DNA from: Pseudodesulfovibrio hydrargyri
Lineage (GTDB): Bacteria; Desulfobacterota; Desulfovibrionia; Desulfovibrionales; Desulfovibrionaceae
Reading direction: 5' to 3'
Length of the DNA: 64,000 nucleotides
Assembly (NCBI RefSeq): GCF_001874525.1
Contig: NZ_LKAQ01000004.1
Location: forward strand, 1,044,937 to 1,108,936
Shown: positions 24,372-33,536 of the stretch, in pieces
Numbering within the stretch: the first letter of the stretch is position 1
How the letters are laid out: every line of letters begins with the position of its first letter
Made by a program: the position numbers and the translations under genes
Notes under the pieces: generated by a model
Seen by the model: the letters and a program-made list of their open reading frames with translations, nothing else
The model's database searches: none
Told to the model about the DNA's origin: nothing

Positions 24372-25880
24372 TTACGGGGTGCTTGCCGATGCCGGTTCAT
24401 CGCTTTCTCCGGCGCAGATGTCGATTATCCTGATCGTCGGGTTGGAAAAGGCGAAGGTCTTGTATTTGGGGTGGATCTCCACATACGGATACCGAAACAG
24501 CCTTTCATACGCCCGATGCCTTCGGTATACCGCCTCGTTCCGGTCCTTGTCGCATTGCAGCCCGTAATAATATCTGTCGTACTCCATGCTGCTGGTGACG
24601 ATATGGCAAATGCCGTTGTTTCTTGCTTCGGTTATGTCGATATCCGCTGCGGATTCGATGAACTCCTCATCGTCATAGCGGGGCAAGGCGTATGTTTCAT
24701 AAACATATCCGCCGTCGAGCCTTTTTATGTACTCACTCGCCACAAGGCGGGTGTCGTCAACGAGGTTGGCGACAAGGCGTGCGCTTTCGTAGGCGGGAAT
24801 CAGGCAGAGGAAGAACGCGGCGACAAGCAGCAAGGCGTAGCCCGGCAGTGTGCCCGTGGAAGGGGAGAGCAGGCGGTACGCTCTTTCTATGCCGAGCCAT
24901 CCCATGATGATGAGCATCGGCACGATCGGGATCATGTAGCGCATGAAATCCGGGGCCGGTTTCAGCGGGGATATCTCGTGGGCGGCATAGAAGATGATAA
25001 TGCACAACAGCAGCAGTTTTTCCATCAGGGATGATCTGTTCCATCCATACATCGAAACAAGGAGTCCCAAAGTGCAAATGGCCGTTGCGGCAAGCGTCAT
25101 CCCGGGTGTCAGGCTGTTCTTGAAATGGAACAGGAACATGAAATCCCATGGATAAAAATGGATGCTGTGGCCGGTCTGGATATGGGCCATCTCGTGCGAA
25201 ATGCCTTTGTATGCCTTCGCCGCATTGATGAAGATGTTGTAGTTGATCACCAGAAACGTCATGGCCGAGATGGCCAGGGATGCGGCGATCTTCTTCGCGT
25301 ACCAACTCTTTTGGATGCTTCTGTCGATAAAGGGAATGAGTAAAAGCACAATAAGAAAGAGCGCTGATTTGTATTGCGAGGAAAGCGCCAGCCCATAAGA
25401 CAGGCCGAATAACATTGCTGGCAGGCCCTTTTTTGTCTCCACCGCCTTGATAAGAAAAACCAATGAAAACAAAAACGGCGCCGTGAAGTACACATCCTCT
25501 TTAAGATAATGGGAATGGACCACGAGTATGGGCGAAACGGATACGGAAAGGCTTGCCGGCAGGGCGAATGAGACCGGCAACAGAGTCCGCGCAATGAAAA
25601 AGGCGGCGAGCACGATGCACGCGCCCATGAAGGCCGATACGGTTCTCCCGGTGACCGCAAGCTCTTGCTCGTTGTCGCATTTCGTTATCTTTTTAATGGC
25701 CTTGGACAGTTTCAGCATGAACGTCGGATGCATGAAATCCTGGGTGCCGATCTTTATGAATCTGACTTTCTTGGGCTCGTCGCGGTGGAGGTGATAGTCA
25801 AAATCGTTGTTGTACAGATTCAGAGCGAGGCTGAATATAAATAGCGAGATGACAAGGAATACCGTCGTTGTCTTGTTCAT
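24372..25880 (-). CDS. GT-C membrane glycosyltransferase (ArnT/GT39-like)
   Basis: The 502-residue protein has about ten membrane helices. An early periplasmic loop has HLHRDEPKKVRF, in which the acidic pair fits the GT-C catalytic Asp-Glu. There are LSSQYKSALFLIVLLLIPF and HEISPLKPAPDFMRYMIPIV loops. Such enzymes use polyprenyl-phosphate sugars to decorate lipids or proteins. Base composition is distinctly AT-richer than its neighbours and it stands alone between an initiator tRNA and purD, suggesting horizontal origin. Confidence 0.75.
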   Translation of the reverse strand: MNKTTTVFLVISLFIFSLALNLYNNDFDYHLHRDEPKKVRFIKIGTQDFMHPTFMLKLSKAIKKITKCDNEQELAVTGRTVSAFMGACIVLAAFFIARTLLPVSFALPASLSVSVSPILVVHSHYLKEDVYFTAPFLFSLVFLIKAVETKKGLPAMLFGLSYGLALSSQYKSALFLIVLLLIPFIDRSIQKSWYAKKIAASLAISAMTFLVINYNIFINAAKAYKGISHEMAHIQTGHSIHFYPWDFMFLFHFKNSLTPGMTLAATAICTLGLLVSMYGWNRSSLMEKLLLLCIIIFYAAHEISPLKPAPDFMRYMIPIVPMLIIMGWLGIERAYRLLSPSTGTLPGYALLLVAAFFLCLIPAYESARLVANLVDDTRLVASEYIKRLDGGYVYETYALPRYDDEEFIESAADIDITEARNNGICHIVTSSMEYDRYYYGLQCDKDRNEAVYRRHRAYERLFRYPYVEIHPKYKTFAFSNPTIRIIDICAGESDEPASASTP

Positions 25881-26326
25881 GGCCTACTGCCGTCAATGGT
25901 ATAATGCATTGCTATAGGAACTGTATTGTTTTGATTGTGCCGCGCATAATTCGAATTTGCATCCGTGAATGCCGGGCATTTCACATCCATAAATATGATT
26001 CATGTACGCATATCTATCGTGCTATCTGGAATGGCATGGTTTTCCCAATGCGGATATCGTTGCCGTGGATTAGCATGGCGGTAAGTATTCGTCTATGTTT
26101 TGTTGGGAAAAGGTGAGTGCCCGGTGAGGGGTTTGGGCCGTCGGCCACCGGGTTGGGGCAGGGCGGACCACCTGACGCGCCCCTTCGCTTCCGACTCGCG
26201 TCCCGCGCTCGAGAAGCCTCCCGGAAAGCGGCCCGCCGAGCCGGGAGGCAGGGGCCATAGTTCTTGAAAAAAGGCGTGAATTTCCTTACACCGTGTACAT
26301 CCCGAAAACAGATTGGAGGGGAACTC
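25881..26326. other. gene-free interval before purD
   Basis: The left half (to about 26080) is AT-rich and probably the promoter side of the GT-C gene. The right half is GC-rich and ends with GCCTCCCGG (26216-26224) paired to CCGGGAGGC (26241-26249), a hairpin about 80 bp before purD. No gene seen. Confidence 0.4.
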
Positions 26327-27604
26327 ATGAAGATACTTGTTGTCGGTTCCGGAGGCCGGGAGCACGCCCTGTGCTGGAAGCTCGCCCAGAACCCGAATGT
26401 GGAGACCATCCTGTGCGCCCCGGGCAACGGCGGCACCGCCCAGGTGGGCACGAATATACCGGTCAAGGACGACGACATCCCGGGCCTGGTCGCCCTGGCC
26501 CGGTCCGAGGAAGTGGACCTGGTGGTGGCCGGACCCGAGCTGCCCCTGGTGCTCGGCCTGGAAAACGCGCTGCGCCAGGAGGGCATCCCCTGCTTCGGGC
26601 CCAACGCGTTCGCCGCCAATCTCGAAGGATCCAAGGCGTTCTCCAAGAACGTCATGGCCGAGGCGGGCGTGCCCACCGCGCCGTTTCGGGTCTTCGACGA
26701 GTACGAGGACGCCGTGGCCTTCATCAAGGAGAAGGGCGCGCCCCTCGTGGTCAAGGCCGACGGCCTGGCCGCGGGCAAGGGCGTGGTTGTGGCCGCCACC
26801 GAAGAGGAGGCGCTCGAGGCCGTGGAGCAGATGATGGTCAAGAAGGCCTTCGGCTCGGCCGGGGACCGCGTGGTCGTCGAGGAGACACTCAAGGGCGAGG
26901 AAGCCTCGTTCTTGTGCTTCTGCGACGGCGTCAACTACGCCATGCTCCCGTCCAGTCAGGACCACAAGGCCGCCTTTGATGGCGACACCGGCCCCAACAC
27001 CGGCGGCATGGGCGCCTATTCCCCGGCCCCGATCCTGCCCAAGGAAAAATACGCCGAGACCGCCGAGCTGTGCATCAAGCCGATCCTGCGCCACCTGGCC
27101 GCCAAGGGCGAGCCGTTCAAGGGCGTGCTCTACGCCGGGCTGATGTACACCGAAAACGGTCCCAGCGTGCTCGAATACAACGTCCGCTTCGGCGACCCCG
27201 AATGCCAGCCCCTGCTCATGCGCCTGGAAACCGACCTGCTGGAGATCATGTTCGCCTGCATCGACGGCAAGCTCGACCAGATCGAGGTCGTCTCCACCCC
27301 GCAGACCGCCTGCGGCGTGGTCATGGCCGCCAAGGGCTACCCTGGTTCCTACCCCAAGGGCATGGAGATCACCGGGCTCGACGAGGCCGACGCCATGGAA
27401 GGGATCAAGGTCTTCCAGGCGGGCACCAAGGTCGAGGACGGCAAGATCGTTTCCTCGGGCGGCCGCGTGCTCTGCGTCACCGCGCTGGGCGACGACCTCG
27501 CCGAGGCCCGCAAGAAAGCCTACGCGGCCGTGGACAAGGTCCATTTCGAAAACAGCTTCTACCGCCGCGACATCGCCGACAAGGGCCTCAAGCGGAGCAA
27601 ATAG
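26327..27604 (+). CDS. purD: phosphoribosylamine-glycine ligase
   Basis: The 425-residue ATP-grasp enzyme starts MKILVVGSGGREHALCWKL with GGAGGGG just upstream. It has SKNVMAEAGVPTAPF, LVVKADGLAAGKGV and EYNVRFGDPECQPLL motifs. It ligates glycine to phosphoribosylamine in purine synthesis. purE follows after a repeat block. Confidence 0.97.
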   Translation: MKILVVGSGGREHALCWKLAQNPNVETILCAPGNGGTAQVGTNIPVKDDDIPGLVALARSEEVDLVVAGPELPLVLGLENALRQEGIPCFGPNAFAANLEGSKAFSKNVMAEAGVPTAPFRVFDEYEDAVAFIKEKGAPLVVKADGLAAGKGVVVAATEEEALEAVEQMMVKKAFGSAGDRVVVEETLKGEEASFLCFCDGVNYAMLPSSQDHKAAFDGDTGPNTGGMGAYSPAPILPKEKYAETAELCIKPILRHLAAKGEPFKGVLYAGLMYTENGPSVLEYNVRFGDPECQPLLMRLETDLLEIMFACIDGKLDQIEVVSTPQTACGVVMAAKGYPGSYPKGMEITGLDEADAMEGIKVFQAGTKVEDGKIVSSGGRVLCVTALGDDLAEARKKAYAAVDKVHFENSFYRRDIADKGLKRSK

Positions 27605-27920
27605 TTTGCCTTCGGCGACCAGGGGGAAACCTTTTGAAAAAGGTTTCCCCCTGGACCCCCTTCCCAAACTTTTTGGCGCTGCACCGCCAGGGAAGGAGGA
27701 GCGAAGCGGATGTCCATCAGGGCGGCGCAGAGGTGCGAGCCCGGTAATATTTCTATTTAACAAGACGCCTTCCGGCCACCAACCTCTCACGAAGCGACTC
27801 AAAAAGTTTAGGAAGGGAGAGGGGATGGGGGGTCCGGGGGAAGGGGAGAGGGGAAGCCCTTTTCAAAGGGTTCCCCTCTCCCCTTCCCCGGCCGCCGGAG
27901 GCGCACCCAAGGAGCGCGTA
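27605..27920. repeat. two opposed composite repeat copies between purD and purE
   Basis: The first copy (about 27610-27680) holds CCAGGGGGAAACCTTTT/AAAGGTTTCCCCCTGG followed by TTCCCAAACTTTTTGGC. The second (about 27798-27905) is inverted: CAAAAAGTTTAGGAAGGG, then GGGAAGCCCTTTT/CAAAGGGTTCCCC and GGCCGCCGGAGGCG. Between them is about 100 bp with no gene. Confidence 0.75.
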
Positions 27921-28403
27921 ATGCCGCAGGTTGTGATTTTCATGGGGTCCCTTTCGGACGAGGAGAAGATGCGTCCGTGTTCGGACCTGCTCAAGGAATT
28001 GGGCGTGGACCACGTGTTCACGGTTTCGTCCGCCCACCGCACGCCGGAGCGCACGGCGCGGTTGGTGGAGGAGTACGAGGCCGACGGGGCCCAGGTGTTC
28101 ATCTGCGCGGCGGGCCTGGCCGCGCATCTGGCCGGGGCCGTGGCTGCCAAGACCATCCGGCCGGTGCTGGGCGTGCCGCTGACCGCCTCGCCCCTGGGCG
28201 GCATGGACGCGCTCCTGGCCACATTGCAGATGCCTCCGGGCTTTCCGGTGGGCACCCTGGCCCTGGACAAGGTCGGGGCCAAGAACGCGGCCTGGCTGGC
28301 GGCGCAGATCATCGCCCTGCACGATGAGGCGGTGGCCGAAAAGATCAGAGCCGCACGCCAGGGCTTCAAGGACTCGGTGGAAAAGGCCGCGGCCAGCCTG
28401 TAG
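27921..28403 (+). CDS. purE: N5-carboxyaminoimidazole ribonucleotide mutase
   Basis: The 160-residue PurE begins at ATG 27921 behind AAGGAG. It has VIFMGSLSDEEKM (phosphate loop), SAHRTPERT with the catalytic His, and AAGLAAHLAGAVAAKT. PurE rearranges N5-CAIR to CAIR in purine synthesis. A repeat hairpin directly upstream separates it from purD. Confidence 0.96.
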   Translation: MPQVVIFMGSLSDEEKMRPCSDLLKELGVDHVFTVSSAHRTPERTARLVEEYEADGAQVFICAAGLAAHLAGAVAAKTIRPVLGVPLTASPLGGMDALLATLQMPPGFPVGTLALDKVGAKNAAWLAAQIIALHDEAVAEKIRAARQGFKDSVEKAAASL

Positions 28404-28556
28404 CCGGATTTCCGGGCCGTTTTTCGTGCCCCGCAGAGGGGACCGCGCCGGAGATTGCGCGGTTTTGCCGCACGGATCGTCCGGGGATTACCGGTGCAGG
28501 GCGGCCCGCGTCTTGCCCGGTCTCGGGCTTTCGCGTAATTATCCGGATCAGGTACC

Positions 28557-29084
28557 ATGACGACACCCACGAAACAGAGCAGCGCCGGAAACGGGGCGCC
28601 CGAATTCCGGTCCGGCAAGGCCTCCAGGCGGTTTGTCCGCAACCTGGTCTGGGTCCTGGTCATCGGCGGCCTGTTCCTGGGCGGCCAGGGTGTGCGTTAT
28701 TACCTGAATTACCTGCAGCTTAAGACTATCCGGGCGCAGACCGAGAAGCTGTACCATTCGGTGCTCGGCCCGGACATCGGCGGCTCGCCCTTTGGACGGT
28801 TGCAGTTCGAGCACGGCAAGCTGATGGCGACCCGGCGCATCGGCCTGGACCCGCTGGGCGTGCTGGCGGCCTTGAGCAAGCCGGCCGGGGAGAGGGTGCG
28901 CGTGGACGGGGTCGGCCTGACCGGGACTTCTGGCCGGGTGCGCGGCTATTTCAGCGGCGACGAGGCCGGGTTCACGCAGTACATGGAGAAGCTGTCCGAC
29001 GACGACCGCTACCTCTTTTCGGTCTACAAGGCCGACGAACTGGGCGGGGGCGTGTCCTTCAGCCTGAACGTGGAGCCGAAGTAG
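28557..29084 (+). CDS. GspL C-terminal-like/PilN-type inner-membrane protein
   Basis: The 175-residue protein has a cytoplasmic tail, one helix (NLVWVLVIGGLFLGGQGVRY, about 30-49) and a small periplasmic domain. Position before a GspM-like and a GspN-like gene, with 1-3 bp spacing, suggests the L-M-N end of a type II secretion operon. Domain evidence for GspL is weak because the usual actin-like cytoplasmic part is absent. No other gsp gene is seen nearby. Confidence 0.5.
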   Translation: MTTPTKQSSAGNGAPEFRSGKASRRFVRNLVWVLVIGGLFLGGQGVRYYLNYLQLKTIRAQTEKLYHSVLGPDIGGSPFGRLQFEHGKLMATRRIGLDPLGVLAALSKPAGERVRVDGVGLTGTSGRVRGYFSGDEAGFTQYMEKLSDDDRYLFSVYKADELGGGVSFSLNVEPK

Positions 29085-29085
29085 C

Positions 29086-29583
29086 ATGGCCCGCAAGCAC
29101 TGCACATATCCGTGGACCTGCTGGCCGCCCGCCTCGCAGCAGCGGCTGTTCAAGTTCATCCTGCTCGGCACGGCCGGACTGTGCTTCGCGGTCTTCGTGG
29201 GCGCGACCCTGTTCACCGGGGCGCTCGGCCAGGATATCGCGGCCGAGAAGGAGCAGTACGGCCTGGTGGTGCCGCTGGTCCGGGAGATCACCACCCTGCG
29301 GGCCGCCCAAGGGGATCTGGTCCAGTTCAGCCCGGAGGAGGCGGTCCGGCGCATTCTCGACGACCGCTCCCTGAACGACTACGTGGCCTCCCTGCGCGCC
29401 ACGCGTATCGCGGAAGACCAGGATGGCGTGCAGGTGACCCTGAACGGCCTGACCCTGATCATGCTCACGGATTTTCTGCAGGACGTGCGCGACCGGGCCA
29501 GCCTGCAGGCCCCGGAGTTCGCCCTGACCCGCAACCCCGAGGAGCCTCGTCTGGCGGACGTGCACCTCGTGCTGGCGAGGTAG
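29086..29583 (+). CDS. GspM-like inner-membrane protein
   Basis: The 165-residue product has one N-terminal helix (KFILLGTAGLCFAVFVGATLF) and a periplasmic ferredoxin-like domain (DYVASLRATRIAEDQDGVQV, then LTLIMLTDFLQDV), the plan and length of GspM. It starts one base after the preceding stop. Confidence 0.55.
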   Translation: MARKHCTYPWTCWPPASQQRLFKFILLGTAGLCFAVFVGATLFTGALGQDIAAEKEQYGLVVPLVREITTLRAAQGDLVQFSPEEAVRRILDDRSLNDYVASLRATRIAEDQDGVQVTLNGLTLIMLTDFLQDVRDRASLQAPEFALTRNPEEPRLADVHLVLAR

Positions 29584-29586
29584 GGC

Positions 29587-30333
29587 ATGGGCGCGCAACG
29601 CACCAGGTTCTCGTCCCTGCCCGGCCGCATCCTGGCCCGGATGGTGCTGATGATGCTTGGCCTGGCCATCGGCGTGGTCCTGTTCATGCCGTGGGACAAG
29701 ATCTGGGCTTCGGCCCTGACCCGGCTGGACGAGAGCCTGCCAGGAGTGGGGTTGAGCTGGTCCGCCATCGACCGCGACGGACCGCTCGGCTTCCGGGTGC
29801 TCGACTTCAGGATATCCGTGGCCCAGACCCCGGGACGGCTCCATTTCGAGCACGCCTACGTGACCATGGGCTTCTCGCCCCTGGCCTCGGTCCGGCTGGA
29901 CACGGGCGGGCCGCAGTGCCGCCTGGAGCTGTTCTCCAACGGGGTCTTCGACTTCGAGGGCGACATGGACCTGACCTACCTGCTCGGCAACAGCGACCTC
30001 AAGGGCGTGCTCCACGCCTCGGGCAGCCTGTTTCTGCCCGACGGGGCGCGGCTGCCCAAGAACGGCTGGGTGGACGTGCGCTCGGCCCAGCTGGTCCTGC
30101 CCGGCGACAAGGTGGTCGAGGACCTGGCCTTCACCGCCGAGATAGAGAACCGGGACATGGCCGTGCGCGACTTTTCCATGCGCCTGCCCCTGGCCTACAA
30201 GTCCACGGGCACAGCGGTCATCGATCCGGACGACCTCTTCCGCACCCGGTTCGACCTCAAGGGCGACATGACCGTGGGGCGGGACACGTTCCCCTACGAG
30301 CTGCACGGCACCCTGGCCGACGCCGTCTGGTAG
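29587..30333 (+). CDS. GspN-like protein
   Basis: The 248-residue product has an N-terminal helix (MVLMMLGLAIGVVLFMPWDKI) and a beta-rich exported domain with repeated LxG and FDFEGDMDLTYLLG strands, as in type II secretion GspN/AsmA-like domains. It follows the GspM-like gene by 3 bp. GspN is a non-essential T2SS accessory of uncertain role. Confidence 0.6.
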   Translation: MGAQRTRFSSLPGRILARMVLMMLGLAIGVVLFMPWDKIWASALTRLDESLPGVGLSWSAIDRDGPLGFRVLDFRISVAQTPGRLHFEHAYVTMGFSPLASVRLDTGGPQCRLELFSNGVFDFEGDMDLTYLLGNSDLKGVLHASGSLFLPDGARLPKNGWVDVRSAQLVLPGDKVVEDLAFTAEIENRDMAVRDFSMRLPLAYKSTGTAVIDPDDLFRTRFDLKGDMTVGRDTFPYELHGTLADAVW

Positions 30334-30373
30334 GGAGCCGATCCCGTCGCAAACCGTCCGCCGGAGCATCGAC

Positions 30374-30976
30374 ATGAAGATCGCCGTCATCCACGAGAGC
30401 GCCGAAACCCTGCTGGCCGAATACGGCTCCCTTTTGACGGCCATGGTGTCCATGGGCCACGCGGTCAACGCGCTGGCCCCGGGCAGCGGCCCGGACGCGG
30501 CGGCCGGGTTCGAGGCGTTGGGCGCGGAATACGCCATGTATCCGCTGTCTTCGCGCGGCCTGACGCCTGTGGGCGACCTGGGCACGCTGCTCCATTTGAA
30601 ACAGGTCCTGTACCGCGTCCGCCCGGACCTCATCCTGTCCATGGCCTCCAAGCCGGTAATCTACGGCTCTCTGGCCGCGCGCATGGCCTGGGTGGGCGAG
30701 GAGAAGACGGTCTTCGCCCTGGTGGACGGGCCGGGTTTCGCCTTCGGGGGAAACGGGCTCAAGGGGCGGCTGCTCGCCCGGCTGGCCAGGCCCATGTTCC
30801 GGGCCGGGTTCAGGTCCTGTGACGGCATCTGTTTCCGCTCGGCCGAGGCCGAGACCTTTTTCCGCGAGCTCGGCGTGCTCGGGCCCGAGGCCAGAACCGG
30901 GATCGTGGACCAGGCCGATACGGACGCGCGGGACCGGGCCGTTCTCGCCTTCTTGGGAATGATTCCGGCCGATTGA
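30374..30976 (+). CDS. GT4-type glycosyltransferase N-terminal domain only
   Basis: The 200-residue protein (MKIAVIHESAETLLAEYGSL, DLILSMASKPVIYGSLAARM, FALVDGPGFAF) matches the acceptor-binding N-terminal Rossmann domain of GT4 glycosyltransferases such as WbpL/PglA-like enzymes. The sugar-nucleotide-binding C-terminal half (normally to about 380 residues) is missing: a stop follows IPAD. It may be a decayed gene or an unusual stand-alone domain. Confidence 0.6.
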   Translation: MKIAVIHESAETLLAEYGSLLTAMVSMGHAVNALAPGSGPDAAAGFEALGAEYAMYPLSSRGLTPVGDLGTLLHLKQVLYRVRPDLILSMASKPVIYGSLAARMAWVGEEKTVFALVDGPGFAFGGNGLKGRLLARLARPMFRAGFRSCDGICFRSAEAETFFRELGVLGPEARTGIVDQADTDARDRAVLAFLGMIPAD

Positions 30977-31021
30977 TTATACAATCGGGTTGGCAGCGCC
31001 GCGCTCCATGGTGTATGCTTG

Positions 31022-31050
31022 AATCGCGTTCCCGCTTAAAGGACGCGATT
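31022..31050 (+). promoter_or_regulatory. 5' leader hairpin of the universal stress gene
   Basis: AATCGCGT (31022-31029) pairs perfectly with ACGCGATT (31043-31050), 28 bp before the start codon. It could be an mRNA-stability hairpin or a dyad operator. A TTGGCA/TATGCT promoter lies just upstream. Confidence 0.4.
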
Positions 31051-31078
31051 TGACAGTGAAACACAAAGGAGCGGACTC

Positions 31079-31498
31079 ATGAACATCTCCCGAATTCTCC
31101 TCCCCGTTGACGGGTCCCGACTGTCCGACGCCGCCGCCGACATGGCCATCGACCTGGCCGGAAGCGAGGCGACCGTCATCCTGCTGACCGTGCGCAGGAC
31201 CGTGCCCACCGGTCTGGGCCAGCCCAACGCGGGCGAACTGCTCGAATACCTGAACCGGGGGGCCGAGGGGGTCATGACCCACTACCGGGCCAAGCTGACC
31301 AACGCCAACGTGGACTTCCTGGAACTGGTCGTCGGCGGCGACGTGGCCGAGGTCATCAGCAACGTGGCCGACAACGAGAAGTGCGACGTCATCATCATGG
31401 GCTCCAAGGGCAAGTCCGATCTCGAAGGGCTGTTCCTCGGCTCGGTCACCCACAAGGTCCTCCAGACCACGACCAAGCCCGTGCTGGTGGTCAAGTAG
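31079..31498 (+). CDS. universal stress protein (UspA family)
   Basis: The 139-residue Usp fold has ILLPVDGSRLS at the N-terminus and the ATP-binding G-x2-G-x9-G-S motif (GSKGKSDLEGLFLGS) at residues 107-121, so it probably binds ATP. AAAGGAG precedes the ATG. It likely aids survival under stress; the exact role is unknown. Confidence 0.93.
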   Translation: MNISRILLPVDGSRLSDAAADMAIDLAGSEATVILLTVRRTVPTGLGQPNAGELLEYLNRGAEGVMTHYRAKLTNANVDFLELVVGGDVAEVISNVADNEKCDVIIMGSKGKSDLEGLFLGSVTHKVLQTTTKPVLVVK

Positions 31499-31538
31499 CC
31501 CCTGCCGGGGCCCTTGCCGCACCAGCCGACCGCAACCG

Positions 31539-32390
31539 ATGCCGACCATGGAGACCGAAACCGTCCCCTTTTTCCGGGCCCGGGCAGGACGCCTGGCCCG
31601 GTGTCTGGCCCTGTGCCTGCTGGCCCTGGCCGCGGCCGGGCCGGTTGCGGCCCAGGAGCGCGTGGTCGTGGTCTCGGACACCTGGATGCCGTACAACGGC
31701 GCGCCGGGTTCCGCCCGCGAGGGGTATGCGGTGGAGATGCTGCGGGCCGTGTTCGAGCGGCGCGGGTTCGCGGTGGAGTACCGCAGGCTGCCACGCAAGC
31801 GGGCGGTCAGCGATGTGCGCTCGGGCCAGGCCGACATCCTCATCGGCGTGACCCGGGACGAGCTGCCCGACTTCGTCTTCCCCGAGACCTCCCTGGGGCA
31901 AAGCGAACTGTGCTTCTTCACCCTGGACCCCGGCTGGCGCTTCACCGGGCCGGAGTCCCTGAGCGGCGTGGTCACCGGCTACGTCCAGGGACACGACTAC
32001 CCCCGATGGTTCTTGGACGACGTCAGGCGCCACCCGGAGCGGTTCCATGGCCTGCACGGCGAAGACGCCAGCGTGCGCCTGCTGGCCATGCTCGCCGAAG
32101 GGCGGGTCCAGGCCATCCCGGGCAGCCGGGCCGTGATCGGCTACTACGCGCAGCGGGCGGACCTGCTGGACCGGGTCCTTCTGGCCGGGTGCAGCAAGGC
32201 GGACGCCCGCGAGCTGTTCTTCGGCCTGTCCCCGGCCAACACGGACCGGTCCAGGATCCTGGCCGATATCCTGGACAAGGGCATGTATACCCTGCGCAAC
32301 ACCGGCCAGCTCAACCACCTGCTCATCAAGTACGGGCTCAAGGACTGGGCCGGGGGCGGCCCGGGGCCGACCGGGCCGAGCCGCGATTGA
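31539..32390 (+). CDS. periplasmic solute-binding protein (SBP family 3-like)
   Basis: The 283-residue product has a signal peptide (LCLLALAAAGPVAAQ) and the family plan (SDTWMPYNGAPGSAREGYAV, ADILIGVTRDELP, AIPGSRAVIGYYA). Aromatic/acidic contact residues suit an amino-acid-like or small-acid ligand. No permease lies next to it; it is a distant relative of the protein at 15734-16573. Confidence 0.75.
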   Translation: MPTMETETVPFFRARAGRLARCLALCLLALAAAGPVAAQERVVVVSDTWMPYNGAPGSAREGYAVEMLRAVFERRGFAVEYRRLPRKRAVSDVRSGQADILIGVTRDELPDFVFPETSLGQSELCFFTLDPGWRFTGPESLSGVVTGYVQGHDYPRWFLDDVRRHPERFHGLHGEDASVRLLAMLAEGRVQAIPGSRAVIGYYAQRADLLDRVLLAGCSKADARELFFGLSPANTDRSRILADILDKGMYTLRNTGQLNHLLIKYGLKDWAGGGPGPTGPSRD

Positions 32391-32486
32391 CAACGCCCGG
32401 ATATGGCAATACTTCCCTGAATTATTCCAGGTGGTTTTTCGGCCGCCGGAAGTGAATTCAATCCTGTATCCTTTCGCGAGTCCGCC

Positions 32487-33332
32487 ATGTCCGTCACGGT
32501 AATGTTCGTCGTCCTCTGCGCGGCCCTGCTGCACGCCACCTGGAATTTCTTCGTCAAGAGCACGGCGGACAAGCACGCGGGCATGACCGGCGTGGTCCTC
32601 GGCCACGTGCCCTTCGGCGTGGCGGCGGTGATCCTCTCCCCGCTGCCTGATCCGGCCTGTCTGTCGTACATCCTGATCGGCGCGCTACTCCACGTGGGCT
32701 ACCAGCTCTTTCTGCTCAACTCCTATCGCTTCGGCGACCTGAGCCACGTCTACCCGCTGGCGCGCGGGTTCGCGCCCCTGGCCGTGGCCGGTGTCTCGGC
32801 CGCGTTTCTTGGTGAATCCCTGTCCGGGGTGGAGCTGGTCGCCGTGCTGGCCATCGCGGCCGGGATCATGAGCCTGGCCCTGACCCGGCGCACCGACGGC
32901 ATGCGCAACGGCCGGGCCGCGCTTCTGGCGCTCGGCACCGGCGCGTTCATCGCGGCCTACTCCCTGGTGGACGGCCACGGCGCGCGGCTGGCGGGCACCG
33001 CGCTCGGCTTCTACGGCTCCCTGACCATCCTCAACGGCCTGGTCCTGGCCGGATACATGCGCCTGACCCGGCCCGGCCTGGTGACCGCCTCCCTGACCCG
33101 GAACCTGCGCTTCACCCTGGCGGGCGGGGCGGCCTCGTTCACGGCCTACGCCCTGGTCACCTGGGCCTTCACCATGGCCCCCATCCCGCTGGTCACGGCC
33201 CTGCGCGAAACCAGTATCATCTTCGCCCTGCTTTTCGGCGTGTTCGGCCTCAAGGAGGGCCTCAACCTGACCAAGGTTCTGGCCACGGGCTGCACTCTGT
33301 TCGGGGCCTGCCTGCTGCGTTTCGGCCGGTAG
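32487..33332 (+). CDS. EamA/DMT-family transporter
   Basis: The 281-residue, ten-helix protein has two EamA repeats (SHVYPLARGFAPLAVAGVSA in the first, ETSIIFALLFGVFGLKEGLN in the second). DMT members export small metabolites or amino acids; the substrate is unknown. Confidence 0.88.
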   Translation: MSVTVMFVVLCAALLHATWNFFVKSTADKHAGMTGVVLGHVPFGVAAVILSPLPDPACLSYILIGALLHVGYQLFLLNSYRFGDLSHVYPLARGFAPLAVAGVSAAFLGESLSGVELVAVLAIAAGIMSLALTRRTDGMRNGRAALLALGTGAFIAAYSLVDGHGARLAGTALGFYGSLTILNGLVLAGYMRLTRPGLVTASLTRNLRFTLAGGAASFTAYALVTWAFTMAPIPLVTALRETSIIFALLFGVFGLKEGLNLTKVLATGCTLFGACLLRFGR

Positions 33333-33536
33333 CCGCCCGAAGCCGGTTTTTCACCCGAAAATGGCGTCTTTTCCCTCGTCCGTAACAAATTGAGGGACAT
33401 TTTTATTGATAGCGGGCCCGGAAAGCGGGTAAACATCTAGGCATATCATCTCGAAAGCACCGGCATGGCCGTTTCGGCCCGAGGCCGCGCCCAGGAGGAC
33501 GGCCCGTTGCTCCAACATCATAACCGGAGGAGTCTT

